A stretch of DNA of 64,000 nt from Ctena decussata (taxonomy: Eukaryota; Mollusca; Bivalvia; Lucinida; Lucinidae): assembly GCA_963989385.1 (NCBI GenBank), contig OZ022500.1, forward strand, positions 19,172,460-19,236,459, in the 5' to 3' direction. Each line of letters starts with the position of its first letter. Within the stretch, counting starts at the first letter, position 1. Under the pieces are notes generated by a model. It was not told the DNA's origin. It saw only the letters and a program-made list of their open reading frames with translations, and did no database searches. Below, in pieces: positions 33,823-43,672 of this stretch. The position numbers and the translations under genes are program-made.

Positions 33823-34056
33823 GCAGCGGCACGACAAAACAATCAAAGTGGCATGTGCGCGAAGCGAAGGCATAGATCAGCCTGGGCATCCACCCGGTCT
33901 AATCAGTCTTCACTGTGCGCTTAACGGGTAGCTATGGGACTAAGCTACCTTCGTGCGGACAGCGAAGACTCTGATCAGACTGGGCGGATGCCCAAGCTGA
34001 TCCGAGTCTTCGCTTCACGCACATGCCACTTTCTTAGTTTTGTCATGCCACGGCTC
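33823..34056. mobile_element. F1 fold-back MITE, subfamily b (M13)
   Basis: Last F1 copy in the window; arms GTGGCATGTGCGCGAAGCG and inverse; tips worn (AGCGGCACGACAAAAC). Confidence 0.9.
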
Positions 34057-34127
34057 CTATATAGGTTAACCAATGTGCGACAATGTGTTATTTCCGTTGG
34101 TCTGAGAAACCCTGGTTGCTCCTATAG

Positions 34128-34190
34128 GGCTAAGGCTGGCCTGCTGATCTGACAGTCCCGGATTCGATTCCCGCCGGAGGCGTTAGAATC
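34128..34190 (+). mobile_element. SINE-head fragment
   Basis: CTGGCCTGCTGATCTGACAG then CCGGATTCGATTCCCGCCGG, a good B box with anticodon-like region, but no body. Confidence 0.6.
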
Positions 34191-34600
34191 TACCTTACAT
34201 CTGGCGATTCTCTAACACAACATACATGGTAAACAAACTATAAAATGGGGCTTTCGTTATCGCCCTGTAATTATCTGATTTCAGACTAACCGGGGTTTGA
34301 GCAGCTAACTGGGTCTCAGGCTTTAACCAAAATCCAATATGGTAATATCTAATCACGCCCCGGTATATATGACGTTGAGGTAATATTGTGTACATCCTCG
34401 GGTCTTCTTCCTAATCATTTTTTCTTTTTCTTTTTTGAATTCTGTACTTTTAACTTTTTTCTGATTAATATTTCATTTAATCCGGCTTTTCAAGGGTGAC
34501 TTAGCTTAAAGTTATGAAATTTTATCACGATTTTACGAATCCATGCTCTTGCTCGCTGCAAGAGAAAAAACAATGAATGACTTAGCAAGATTATCTATAA

Positions 34601-34877
34601 AAGGTAAAGGTAAAGGTTTCCCATAGCCTAATAGCCGTAGGGACAGTGGGGGTTAGAGACCCACTGTATCTTGGGCACAGCTGATGAAAGGCGGAGCCCA
34701 TCCCTCTCCTTTCGCTGCCTTATCCTTCCCTGATTCGAAAAAGGTACCCATTTACTGCTGGGTTGACAGAGAGAGTTTTCCAGTCATCGTATGGCGACAG
34801 TGAGCCGCGAACTCACGACCTTACGGTGACTTTCTGCACAATAGCCGAGCCACTCTAACCACTCGACTACGGCGCCT
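34601..34877 (-). mobile_element. tRNA-derived SINE, S2 family with GGTAAA tail
   Basis: On the minus strand the head GGCGCCGTAGTCGAGTGGTT (A box) and TCGTGAGTTCGCGGC (B box) is followed by a body of about 190 bp and a tail of AAAGGTAAAGGTAAAGG-type repeats at 34601-34618. Head, body and simple tail are complete, so this is the most intact SINE here. Confidence 0.85.
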
Positions 34878-34984
34878 CTCTATATTATCTATTTGACCCT
34901 GTTTATACTGCAGTTTGGACAAGGATTGCTTGACCCCCGCCCATCGGGGCCTGCGAAATAGAGGTGCCACTGCGACAGAGTTGC

Positions 34985-35256
34985 TACACTGTTAAAAATC
35001 CGTTTCCCGTTATTTTTACGGGCGCCCGTAAATATGGCCAGGAATCATCACGCAGAGTAGAGTAGAAAAAGACAGGTATTGTTTTGGTCACGTAGCTCTT
35101 CAACACTGTAGTGCAGTCCATTCACATAACTCTACCATATCGTGATTTCAAAATAAATGTTCTACAGGCAGACGCCCATAAAAGTAACGGGAAACAGAAT
35201 GGCAGCTGGTTGCTAGGTATTCTACCGTAAAATCTACGGAAAATGTTTACAGTGTA
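34985..35256. mobile_element. ACGGTAAA-type TIR MITE, copy 1
   Basis: TACACTGTTAAAAA left and TTTACAGTGTA right ends, with internal ACGGGCGCCCGTAAA and CTACCGTAAAATCTACGG words. The left arm is shorter than in the copy at 37726. The minus-strand frame at 35122-35433 crosses its end and is not coding. Confidence 0.78.
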
Positions 35257-35689
35257 GTATGCATGTATGTTGTATAGAACGTCGGTGGTTATACCCATGT
35301 CCCAGCATGGGCTTGTGTGAGTCTCTGTCTTTATAGCCATGAAAGGGTGCAATCTTGATTCAAAATCTCCCAAATAGCAACGGTCACAATGATGGTTATC
35401 TATACGCATCCCCACCGCTAATTCATTTTGCAAAGATGACCGTCACCAGTCACCATTTTGAGTAAAAGAAATGGGAAATGAGTATTATGTAAAACATTGC
35501 AAAGGGAAGATCTGCCTGCAAAACCTAGGAATAAAAGACTTTTTACACACGGAGACAAGGTATAGAAGTAGGGTCTGTTTAGTAGCATAAAAAGGGCCTC
35601 AAGCTGTAGGAATATAACGCTATGTTCCGCAATTTTCTAAAGAGTAACAGTTTCTGTGACTTCCTGTTTTGCCTGTCTGGATGACGCAA

Positions 35690-35785
35690 CCCTTCCGAGA
35701 TGGGTAGTCTCTGAAAGAAAAGAATTTGCTCCTTTTGGAGCGAGCAAATTCTTTCCTTAAAGAGACTAACCCCATTGAGAAAGGG
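35690..35785. mobile_element. F2 fold-back MITE
   Basis: CCCTTCCGAGATGGGTAGTC ... AAGAATTTGCTCC and inverse arm ending CCCATTGAGAAAGGG. Confidence 0.85.
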
Positions 35786-35889
35786 CAAAAAAACAACAAC
35801 AGAAGACCATAGGTCCTGTAGCTCACCTAAGTCCATTCAGCCTCAGTACTCTAAGGTAAGTTACTCTAAGTTAAATTGTACAATATGGT

Positions 35890-37140
35890 CTGATGTCAAA
35901 TGCGTCTGAGATTGTATGCTTATTGACGGCATTTCCATATCATAGAGTCTCACACCAGCGGAAAAATGCAATTTTTCAGCTTTTCCTATTCAATAGCCTT
36001 ACTGACAAAATTTGTCCTTGCCGTACAATAGATCAAGGTCAACCCAAGATCATCATTTATATACATTTTGTAGCACTACAGTCCCAGATGCTACCTACCA
36101 AGTCTCAAAGCAACTGGCCCTGTGGTTATGAGAAGATTTTTTTTTTCCAGTTTTTTTGCCATATTTGGGCATGGCGGCCATCTCGATCGTGTGATCTGGA
36201 TCAAATATATAAATCTGGCTCCCGCTTTGCCTGAAGGCTGCATATGAAATTAAATTGAAATCGGTCCGGTAGTTTCAGAGGAGAAGTCCTTTGAAAATGT
36301 TGACACACAACTGACATGTGACCTCAAGAATTCTTAGGGGTTAAAGTTGACTGCATTTCCATATCACAAAGCACTATAGCAACCGAAGAATGCACATTTT
36401 CAGCTTTTCCCGTTCAAAAGCCTAAGAGACCAAATTTGACCTTATGGTAAAATAGGTCAAGGTCAACCAAAATCAGCATTTATATAAAGAATGTGGTACT
36501 AGAGTCCAAGATGCTACATACCAAGTTTCAGGGCAGTCGCCCCAGTGGTTCCGGAGAAGATTTTTTTTTAGTATTTTGCCAAATATGGGCATGACGGCCA
36601 TCTTGATCATGTGACCGGGACCAAATATATAAACATTCTTTCCCGCTAAATGACCTTGACCGTCAAAAATGACATTGACCTCTTGTATTCATAGAGATTG
36701 AAGTTGACTGCACTTCCATATCAGAGAGCACAATAGCAACAGAAAAATGCACTTTTACAGCTTTTCCCATTCAAAAGCCTAAGGGACCAAATTTGACCTT
36801 TCTATAAAATAGGTCGAGGTCAACCAAAGGTCATCATTTATATATACTTTGTAGTGCTAGAGTCCAAAATGCTACATGTCAAGTTTCAAGGCAATCGGCC
36901 CAGTGGTTCTGGAGAAGAATATTTTTAAGGTTTGTACCATACATGGGTATGGCGGCCGTTTTGGCCACGTGACCTGGGCCAAAAATATATAAACTTTTGT
37001 TCCCCTATCCTTTTAAGGCTCCATATGAGATTGGCTTCAATCGGCCCAGTGGTTTCTGAGAAAAAGATGTTTAAATAGTGTGGACGACGACGACGGACAC
37101 CGGAGACCTGCCTATACTATAAGCTCACCTCAAAGATGGG
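35890..37140. repeat. Element built of about 360-430-bp internal tandem units
   Basis: Three and a half diverged units starting near 35915, 36349 and 36704, each with TTGACNGCATTTCCATATCA, TTCAGCTTTTCC, CAAATTTGACCTT, AGGTCAACC, CCAAGTTTCA and GCCCAGTGGTTC words. It ends with GTGTGGACGACGACGACGGA (about 37078). It produces a 113-codon frame at 35893-36234 that is repeat-derived. A similar ending with internal repeats is seen at 45.4-46.2 and 57.2-58.3 kb. Confidence 0.82.
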
Positions 37141-37725
37141 CTTAATGGACCCATTAACCTTAAGGCGTTGGAATGGGCCTCCGTGCCTAGACCTCTGGCT
37201 CTTGAAAATTAAGTCTCTTACCGCTGTTGGTTCCAGCCTCGCTCGGCGCACGTGAGAACGCCACGTTCTGCTTGCAGCAGAGAATCAGATGTTTTATTTT
37301 ATTTTATTTTTTTTTCTCCGGGAGTTCCAGCTTTGCCCATCTCTGCTTAGCGTTCGGTTCGATATAAGCGATATGTTCTTGAAAGGGCCGTATATAACAC
37401 CTATCCAATAGAATACGACCGTAAGCATTACCAATAACGGTAAATGATACTATTGTTAATGGCTGTCGACCGAGCTGATACTGCTGTCGATAGTCTCGGT
37501 GGACAGCCACTTTTCCATGTATGGTAATGACTGACTCGGTCTAAAGCACAGGTATTACCACAGTGAAGACATATATTTGCAAAAAACAATTGCAAATGTT
37601 TGACTCTGCTAAAGTTATGGTCGGTCAAAGAGTTATACAGTGCACTCATGGGATAACTGTAAAAGGTGAAGTGTTATCCAATTGATATTTAAGATAAATT
37701 CCCAAAATTTTTGATCGTTGCTCTG
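37141..37725. other. Intergenic stretch without recognised features
   Basis: No supported gene; the minus-strand frames at 37304-37649 have no known motif. Confidence 0.45.
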
Positions 37726-38047
37726 TACACTGCAAAAATAAACGGTAGATTTTACGGTAAAATAACTGGCAACCAGCTGCCAGTCCTTTTACCGTTATTT
37801 TTACGGGCGCCCGTAAAAATTGCAGGAATCATCGAGCAGAGTGGGACAGAAAAGAGCAGATGTCGTTTTGGTTAGATAGCCCTTCAACAATACAAAGTTA
37901 TTTTCGAGTGAGCCAAGTTAAGATAAAATTTCCATTTCGTGATTTCCAACAATGTCTTACAGGCAAAAGCCCGTAAAAATAACGGGAAAAGGACTGGCAG
38001 CTGGTTTCCAGTTATTCTACCGTAAAATCTACAGAATTTTTATAGCT
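37726..38047. mobile_element. ACGGTAAA-type TIR MITE, copy 2
   Basis: Long inverted arms (about 75 bp): AACGGTAGATTTTACGGTAA, CTGGCAACCAGCTGCCAGTC, CCGTTATTTTTACGGGC and inverses. Non-coding. Confidence 0.85.
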
Positions 38048-38127
38048 GTTTAAAATCAATAGCTCCAATTTGCTCTAACGGTTTCAAAACATGGTGGGGC
38101 TTAGAATTTTTTCGATCGCTCCTCGTA

Positions 38128-38727
38128 TGAGTGTCACCCAAGAAGTCTTCCAAATGCTGTCATAACTTTCTGTACCCCGCCAAACGTTAGTGTCGGAGAA
38201 TTATGTTTTCACGTTGGCCATCTGTGCGTCTGTGGTCCGTCCAGCGCACGTAGGTCCGTCCGTTTGCACTTTGTTTCCGGTCGATAACTATAGTATTTTT
38301 CAACGGATTGCTTTCAAATTTTGCATATGCGTTAGTACCAAGAATGTCACCCTTAGGATGTTACAACTCCTCGTAACATTGTAGTTCAAACTTCATACTT
38401 CACAGATCAAACGTCACACTTCATACTTCACACTTAATTGCTCATGATTCATAGTTCATAATTCAAACTTCGCAGTTTATTCTTAGATAGCATATGAGGG
38501 TCATCGAAAAAGTCTTGCAAATGCTGTCATAACTTTCTGTACCACGCCAAACGTTAGTGTCGGTCTATTATGTTTTCACATTGGCCGTCTGAGAGTCTGT
38601 CGTCCGTCCGGCGCACGTAGGTCCGTCCGTCTGCACTTTGTTTCCGGTCGATTACTATATTTCGAAGGATTTCTTTGAAATTTTGCATATGCAAATAGTA
38701 CCAAGAATGTCTCCTTTGGGATTTTAA
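38128..38727. repeat. Direct duplication of a GTCCGTCCG-containing block
   Basis: About 235 bp repeated at 38128-38365 and 38496-38727, sharing CATAACTTTCTGTACC, GCCAAACGTTAGTGTCGG, GTAGGTCCGTCCGT and CACTTTGTTTCCGGTCGAT. It looks like two copies of a repeat end, in reverse orientation to the GGACGGACG ends elsewhere. Confidence 0.85.
38384..38480 (-). repeat. VNTR, TTCATACTTCACA words
   Basis: Degenerate 7/14-bp repeat of CTTCATACTTCACA, inverted relative to the larger block at 38872-39440. Confidence 0.8.
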
Positions 38728-38871
38728 TAGGCAAATTTCGATACTGTACGACAGAGTTATGGCACATGCCAATGTCCACAATATGTTTTTGGCCTCTAGC
38801 TCTTTTACTATCTTGAATATCTGGATGAAGCTTCCCAAAAGTGATCACAGTAACAAAGACCAAGACCAGAA

Positions 38872-39440
38872 ACTGTAAACTATGAACCGTAAAGTGTGAG
38901 ATACGAACTATGAAGTGTGAAGTATGATCTGTGAAATATGAGTTATAAAGTTTGAGCTGTGAAGTATGAACCGTGAAGTTTCATGTATGAAGTGTGAAGT
39001 ATGAACTGTGAAGTATGAATAGTGATGTGTGAAGAATGTATATTGAAGTATGTACTTTGAATCGTGAATTATGAAGTTTGAAGTATGAACTGTGAAGTGT
39101 GAAGTATGAACGGTCAACAGAGAAGAATTAAGTATGAAGTGTGAACTATGAACTGTATCAACTGCGAAGTGTAAATTATGAAGTAAGCAATTTGAACTGT
39201 TAAGCGTGAAGTATGAACAGTAAAGTGAGAATAATGAACTATGAAGTGTGAAGTATATGTATGAACTATGTACTATACAGTTTGAAGAATAAACTGTGAT
39301 GTATGAAGTATGAACTGTAAAGTATGAACTTTGATGTGTGAAGTATGAAGTATGAAATGTGAAGTATGAACTTTGAAGTATTATCCTTGAAGTTCGTAGT
39401 ATGGACGATGAAGTATGAACTGTGAAGAGTGAAGAATTTA
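38872..39440 (+). repeat. Degenerate VNTR, GAAGTATGAACTGT words
   Basis: About 40 imperfect copies of a 14-bp word (GAACTGTGAAGTAT). Because it lacks stops on the reverse strand it yields the longest open frame of the window (38908-39501), a low-complexity S/T/H/Y-rich translation with no credible coding role. Confidence 0.9.
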
Positions 39441-39714
39441 CAACTTCTTGAAACCTTGTAAGAGTTTTATGCAAAAATAGCAATGAAGCGTCATGTCTCA
39501 ATGCTTTAACATCTACTGGGCTCCTCAGAATAAGCTGAAGCCATTCGAATTTAGAGCTCGTGTCTGAACACCTTCATCTGTGATAACATATCCTGCTACT
39601 TATTTTGTAAGTATGTAATATCATGATGTAATGAATAAAAATTCTTACTGTCCGAAGGATAACAACCAGCGGAATGGCGTGATTTTTATATATTCGTTGT
39701 TGTTATATTGTCTG

Positions 39715-39716
<2 letters not shown>

Positions 39717-39760
<44 letters not shown>
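39717..39760. repeat. (CT)22 microsatellite
   Basis: Uninterrupted CT dinucleotides. Confidence 0.98.
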
Positions 39761-39762
<2 letters not shown>

Positions 39763-39935
39763 GTGGTTCCACAATCGTTTTGAAGTGTATACTTTGTGGG
39801 TTAAACTTCTAGAGTCTGAAGCCGATCCAATTGAAAGTTTTTAGCTTTTTCTTTTCGCGTGGCCTGAAATGATTTGCTCATTTTTGCAGTTATGTTCTTG
39901 CGCTGACCTAGATAATTTTAAACCGTATATAATCA

Positions 39936-40157
39936 GGGGCATATTCATAAAGCCACTTAAGTCTTTGCTATGCGGTTGCTAAGGCTAAATATCTATAAAG
40001 GAGATTCCCTACAACTATGAAATTTGGTCTGGAGGAACAGTCTTTGTAAGACTGTTCCTCCAGAGCAAATTTTATAGTTGTAGGGAATCTTCTTCAAAGA
40101 ATTTTAGACTTAGCAACAGCATAGCAACCACTTAAGTCGTTTTATGAATACGGCCCC
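39936..40157. mobile_element. 222-bp fold-back MITE, GGGGC..TATTCATAAA ends
   Basis: Arms of about 105 bases: GGGGCATATTCATAAAG, ACTTAAGT, GGTTGCTAAG, AGATTCCCTACAACTAT, GGAGGAACAGTC, and their inverses to TTTATGAATACGGCCCC. The inner arms are nearly perfect. Confidence 0.9.
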
Positions 40158-40366
40158 AGATGCATAGACCTCCGAGCGTTTTAACTTTTCTGCTGTAAAA
40201 TGCACTTCAAACATTGACAGCGAATCTGTTACTTGATCTAAAGATTCGCACAGCTGACTCTCATTATCTCAAACACTGGTATCTCAGAGAACCCGCTTAC
40301 ATCAAAGCATATAGCTTCGGCCCATTTCCTTTTTTTTTCTATACATTTCAACTCCTGTGTTATCTC

Positions 40367-40433
40367 AAACTACTGATATCTCAATGTAAATTTTCTGGAA
40401 CCAGAAAATTTACTCTGAGATATCAGTAGTTTG
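40367..40433. mobile_element. Hairpin of CAAACTACTGATATCTCA type
   Basis: Arms of 32 bases with three mismatches around AA. Flanked by further TTATCTCAAAC/TTTGAGATA words (40262-40290, 40447-40460), suggesting the core of a larger worn TIR element. Confidence 0.82.
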
Positions 40434-40460
40434 ACATGAACTTCGAATTTGAGATATGGA

Positions 40461-41849
40461 GAGTAGACTGTATATCATTTTGTCAATTTCCAAATGCAAA
40501 GTATTCCTTGGAATGTTTAGAAGTTGTGCATAATATATTGTCATCTTTCTGAAAATATATTTTGCAAGTTGGCCTATGCGATCTTGGATTGCTTAATATG
40601 TCTACAATGTACAGTCAACGTTGTATGTTTGGATTTGCATTATTTGAAAATGGTACGCTTCTTTTGAATGACATGGAAACTTGCATTTTCATATATTAAC
40701 TATTGTGTGATATATACTAGGTACATTTAAAAACGCAACACTTAATTTTTCGGAAATAACTTTTTGATTTTTTTAAGACAAACATTTGAAGCTCATGAGG
40801 TATTTAGATTGATATCTTTTTCTGCCACATTGCTTTCCTTGGCATTTTATTGTATATTCCATTAAGTTTACGTTCATCATGAATATTACACCTAAAATAA
40901 GAATTCACAAGATCAAATCGTGACTTATGGGCCTCGATTCCTCGCATACCCTTATGTTTTATTCGTCAAATACTGTGGAATTCTGTTCCATTTCGGAATA
41001 AATCCTTTACCAGAGCCTTGGATTCAGTGTACCCCAAACGCCACGCATTGTATCTGTTCACCTGAGACATGTTGTTTTGAATGATTACCAATCAAATGGC
41101 AAAGATGGTCATTCTGGCATAATGATGCCATTTTGGTGTCAGAAAGAGAAAACGGCATATTGCTATGTGTTAGTATCTCTTCAGAACGTTTAACGCCGAC
41201 AGTGCAGTTGTACATCGCCCGTAAAAAAGAAATGCATTACAAAATTTTGGCAAAGAACGTAAAAGTTTAAAACTCCTTAACATTTTCATTTCTCCTAATT
41301 TCTTTCCACTTACCAAAGAGAAACATTCGCGTGGGTCCCAAATGTCTGATAGACAACATCAGCGTGTCGAAAGCAATTGGTGACAATGCTCGATATGTCT
41401 TTTATGTGGATGCATTCTCTTGACTGAGCCGGTCTTTACCGATCTTTAAGGGTACCGATCAGTACAATGTTGTCTAGAAATCCTGGTTATATGGCATCTT
41501 AAACATCCCATTAGCTCTAACTTTGAGACTTTATCAACTGGCAGTCTGGAGGCAAATTCTCCTTTAAGAGCGTCTATCGTGCCAAGTTTTGTTTGTTGAA
41601 ATTTGTTTGTTATTGGTTGTTTTTATTTAATGCTGGTCTATTACTATCCAGCAGCGTTAAGAGTTTACATGATACGCGCACGAGCAAATATTGATTTTCA
41701 TAGGGTGTTTACCAGCTGCAATACGGGTACATGTGAGGATATTTTATGGCGAAACATAAAGGTACAGTTGTCTGACATACATTTGCATTTCTTGGTCCAA
41801 ATAGTATCCATTACGCAAAAATGAAAAAATGTTGTTCTTCAGGTTTGTC
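40461..41849. other. Intergenic stretch without recognised features
   Basis: A/T-rich; several short frames, none with a motif I know. Confidence 0.45.
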
Positions 41850-42157
41850 GTTTCGGATGTTGGTCCCCAGGGCCAACAGCCACTAGAGCATCATATCCAC
41901 CCTGGGGCATCCGGAGTCCGTCCAGGTCTTGCGTCTGTCGTTGATGTGGTGCTGGTGATGTTTTCTGTCTTGGCGTGTTCTTGTTCTGTCTGTGAGGCTG
42001 TGATGTCGCTGTAGTGTCGTTGCTTTCCTTTAGGGCCGCGTGTCGGTGTTGGCAAAGAAGTAGGTCAGTAGGTCGGAAGCGGCCCTGGCTGTCGATGATG
42101 CTTTCTCCCAGGGCCGCGTTGATTGCTGCGATGTGGCAGCAAAGAAGTTTCTTGTGA

Positions 42158-42763
42158 CTAGGGCTTGTCTGGATCCATCGGGCTGGTGTACGTCAGCTTC
42201 TTGTCCCTGACGATCTCTACTGCTTCCCTGATGGCTGTGAGCTGGCATTCCGGCTTTGGTGCTGACCTGTACTTTTCGTGCCAGAAATCCCAGTGGGCAG
42301 CATGGTGGATTTTGCTGCCCGGTCCCTTCGTCACTTTGACTTTCTCCCAGCTCCTGCTTGTCACACCGATGCAGTCCTTTGGTTTTCCCTTCCTTCGGAG
42401 CTTCATGATGGTAACGTCAGTGTGTTCCATGAATGTTGCCGCTTCCACACTGTACTTGGACAGCGGCTTCTCCTCGGAAAAGGACTCGTTGTGGAACATG
42501 TGTCGGTGAGTCTCTGGCAGTTGGGCGTTGTCTGCGGCCGGCTGTGGCTGTGACCTTCGCTTCGGAGCTGGTGGTGAAGTCATCTCCACGTCCTTTGGTG
42601 GCGTCTTCGGTGGCGGTGGTGGTGTGGAGGCCGTCTTCTCAGGAGCTGGCTTGGCTGGCGTTGATGGCGCTGGAGCTGCTGGTTTCGGCTTCTGTGCTGC
42701 TTTCTGTGTAGTCTTCTTGGCAGCAGGCTTAGGCTTAGGAGCAGACTGCTCATGGGTAACAAC
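42158..42763 (-). CDS. Uncharacterised open frame in a GC-rich island (5' end missing)
   Basis: The minus strand is open for 201 codons from just after a TAG (42766-42764) to a TAG at 42158; the only good ATG is at 42589, giving 143 residues. The translation begins with a Lys/Pro/Ala-rich stretch (PKPKPAAKKTTQKAAQKPK and similar, about 60 residues), reminiscent of histone-H1-like or linker tails. It continues with a more globular-looking part including HMFHNESFSEEKPLSKYSVE and IHHAAHWDFWHEKY. Base composition is clearly richer in G+C than both flanks (about 41.85-42.75 kb). The 5' end coincides with the inverted-repeat end of a TIR element at 42757, so it may be cut off by an insertion. After the stop, another frame stays open for about 100 codons (SHKKLLCCHIAAINAALGES), which could mean a frameshift or simply GC-rich sequence. 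No family is recognised; it could be a gene fragment, a retrocopy or a transposon ORF. Confidence 0.35.
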   Translation of the reverse strand, partial: VVTHEQSAPKPKPAAKKTTQKAAQKPKPAAPAPSTPAKPAPEKTASTPPPPPKTPPKDVEMTSPPAPKRRSQPQPAADNAQLPETHRHMFHNESFSEEKPLSKYSVEAATFMEHTDVTIMKLRRKGKPKDCIGVTSRSWEKVKVTKGPGSKIHHAAHWDFWHEKYRSAPKPECQLTAIREAVEIVRDKKLTYTSPMDPDKP

Positions 42764-43672
42764 CTACGTCATAGTGCGCGTGACAGAATTAATCATTCGA
42801 CGGCCATTTTGAAGAAACCCTGACAGATTTTCCGTTTGTAACATATAACAGTCAGGTACATAACCTTTAAAAGTTAAAAAAATATATAACTTGAAGCAGT
42901 TATAATTTTTTGTGACTATAGCAAAAGTTGCTTGTTTAAGTTAAAGTGTCTTTTTTCACCTTCATATTCTGGAGTTACAGCAATTTTTATGGACAGTTGG
43001 GTAATTTTCCCTGAAAGATCTCTTATATAACTTTATGATTAAGCAATAAAATTCTGTACGCATCGTCTAGAAATTGGTACGCAAGGCCCTTGAAGATCAG
43101 GAAATTAGCTACTTTTTAACTTACAACTGTATTTATTTGGAGATTGCAAATCTGACCTTGGCCTAAATAATTTCAGACATAACCTAACTAAGTTATTTTC
43201 TACAGCCTCACTTTGAAATTAGTGGTAAATAGGATAATTTTTAACTGCTTCAAGTTATATTTTTATTAACTTTTAAAGGTTATGTACCTGACTGTATAAG
43301 AGACAGGATTTTAACACAAGGTAAAACGGCGAGTCGGTCCCTACATATACATATGGTCCAGATATATAGGGCAAGATTCTTCAAAGGGTGAGAAATTATA
43401 AAACGCCTCACCACAATTTTTGATGTGGACAGCTGAGATAAACATGCATTAAGGCAGAGTCGATACAGATCACTCTGTTGAAGCGTTATCAGATTCAGCA
43501 AGTAATTTATGGTGAATTCTAGTAATATTGAGTCCAAAACATCTATAGGCACCAGATCGACTAGATATTTGGTTGTTTCAGTGTTTGCTAGGCCTTCATT
43601 ATGCAAAACAGTTACCTTATTAAGGCCGCTGATAAAACGATTATGACGTCACCGCTATGACGTAGGTTGTCA
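42757..43672. mobile_element. Candidate TIR element with ACAACCTACGTCATAG ends
   Basis: 42757-42812 and 43611-43672 are imperfect inverted repeats sharing ACAACCTACGTCATAG and GTGAC. The 448-bp TA-flanked element lies inside. No transposase frame is seen. Confidence 0.6.
42848..43295. mobile_element. 448-bp nested TIR element, Tc1/mariner-like
   Basis: Inverted ends of about 54 bp (ACAGTCAGGTACATAACC, TTTAAAAGTTAA, AACTTGAAGCAGTTA), flanked by TA on both sides. TA duplication plus CAGT-type ends fits non-autonomous Tc1/mariner. Non-coding. Confidence 0.82.

Noticed and set aside
35893..36234. 113-codon frame
   Set aside because: It lies within the 360-430-bp tandem repeat element; sister units are interrupted by stops.
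38908..39501. 197-codon minus-strand open frame, the longest in the window
   Set aside because: It is the translation of a degenerate 14-bp VNTR (S/T/H/Y/F-rich, periodic); no domain, no splice or start context.
42165..42812. Plus-strand frames of 91-114 codons in the GC-rich island
   Set aside because: They overlap the minus-strand frame, which has the more protein-like composition; stops are rare in all frames of GC-rich DNA.
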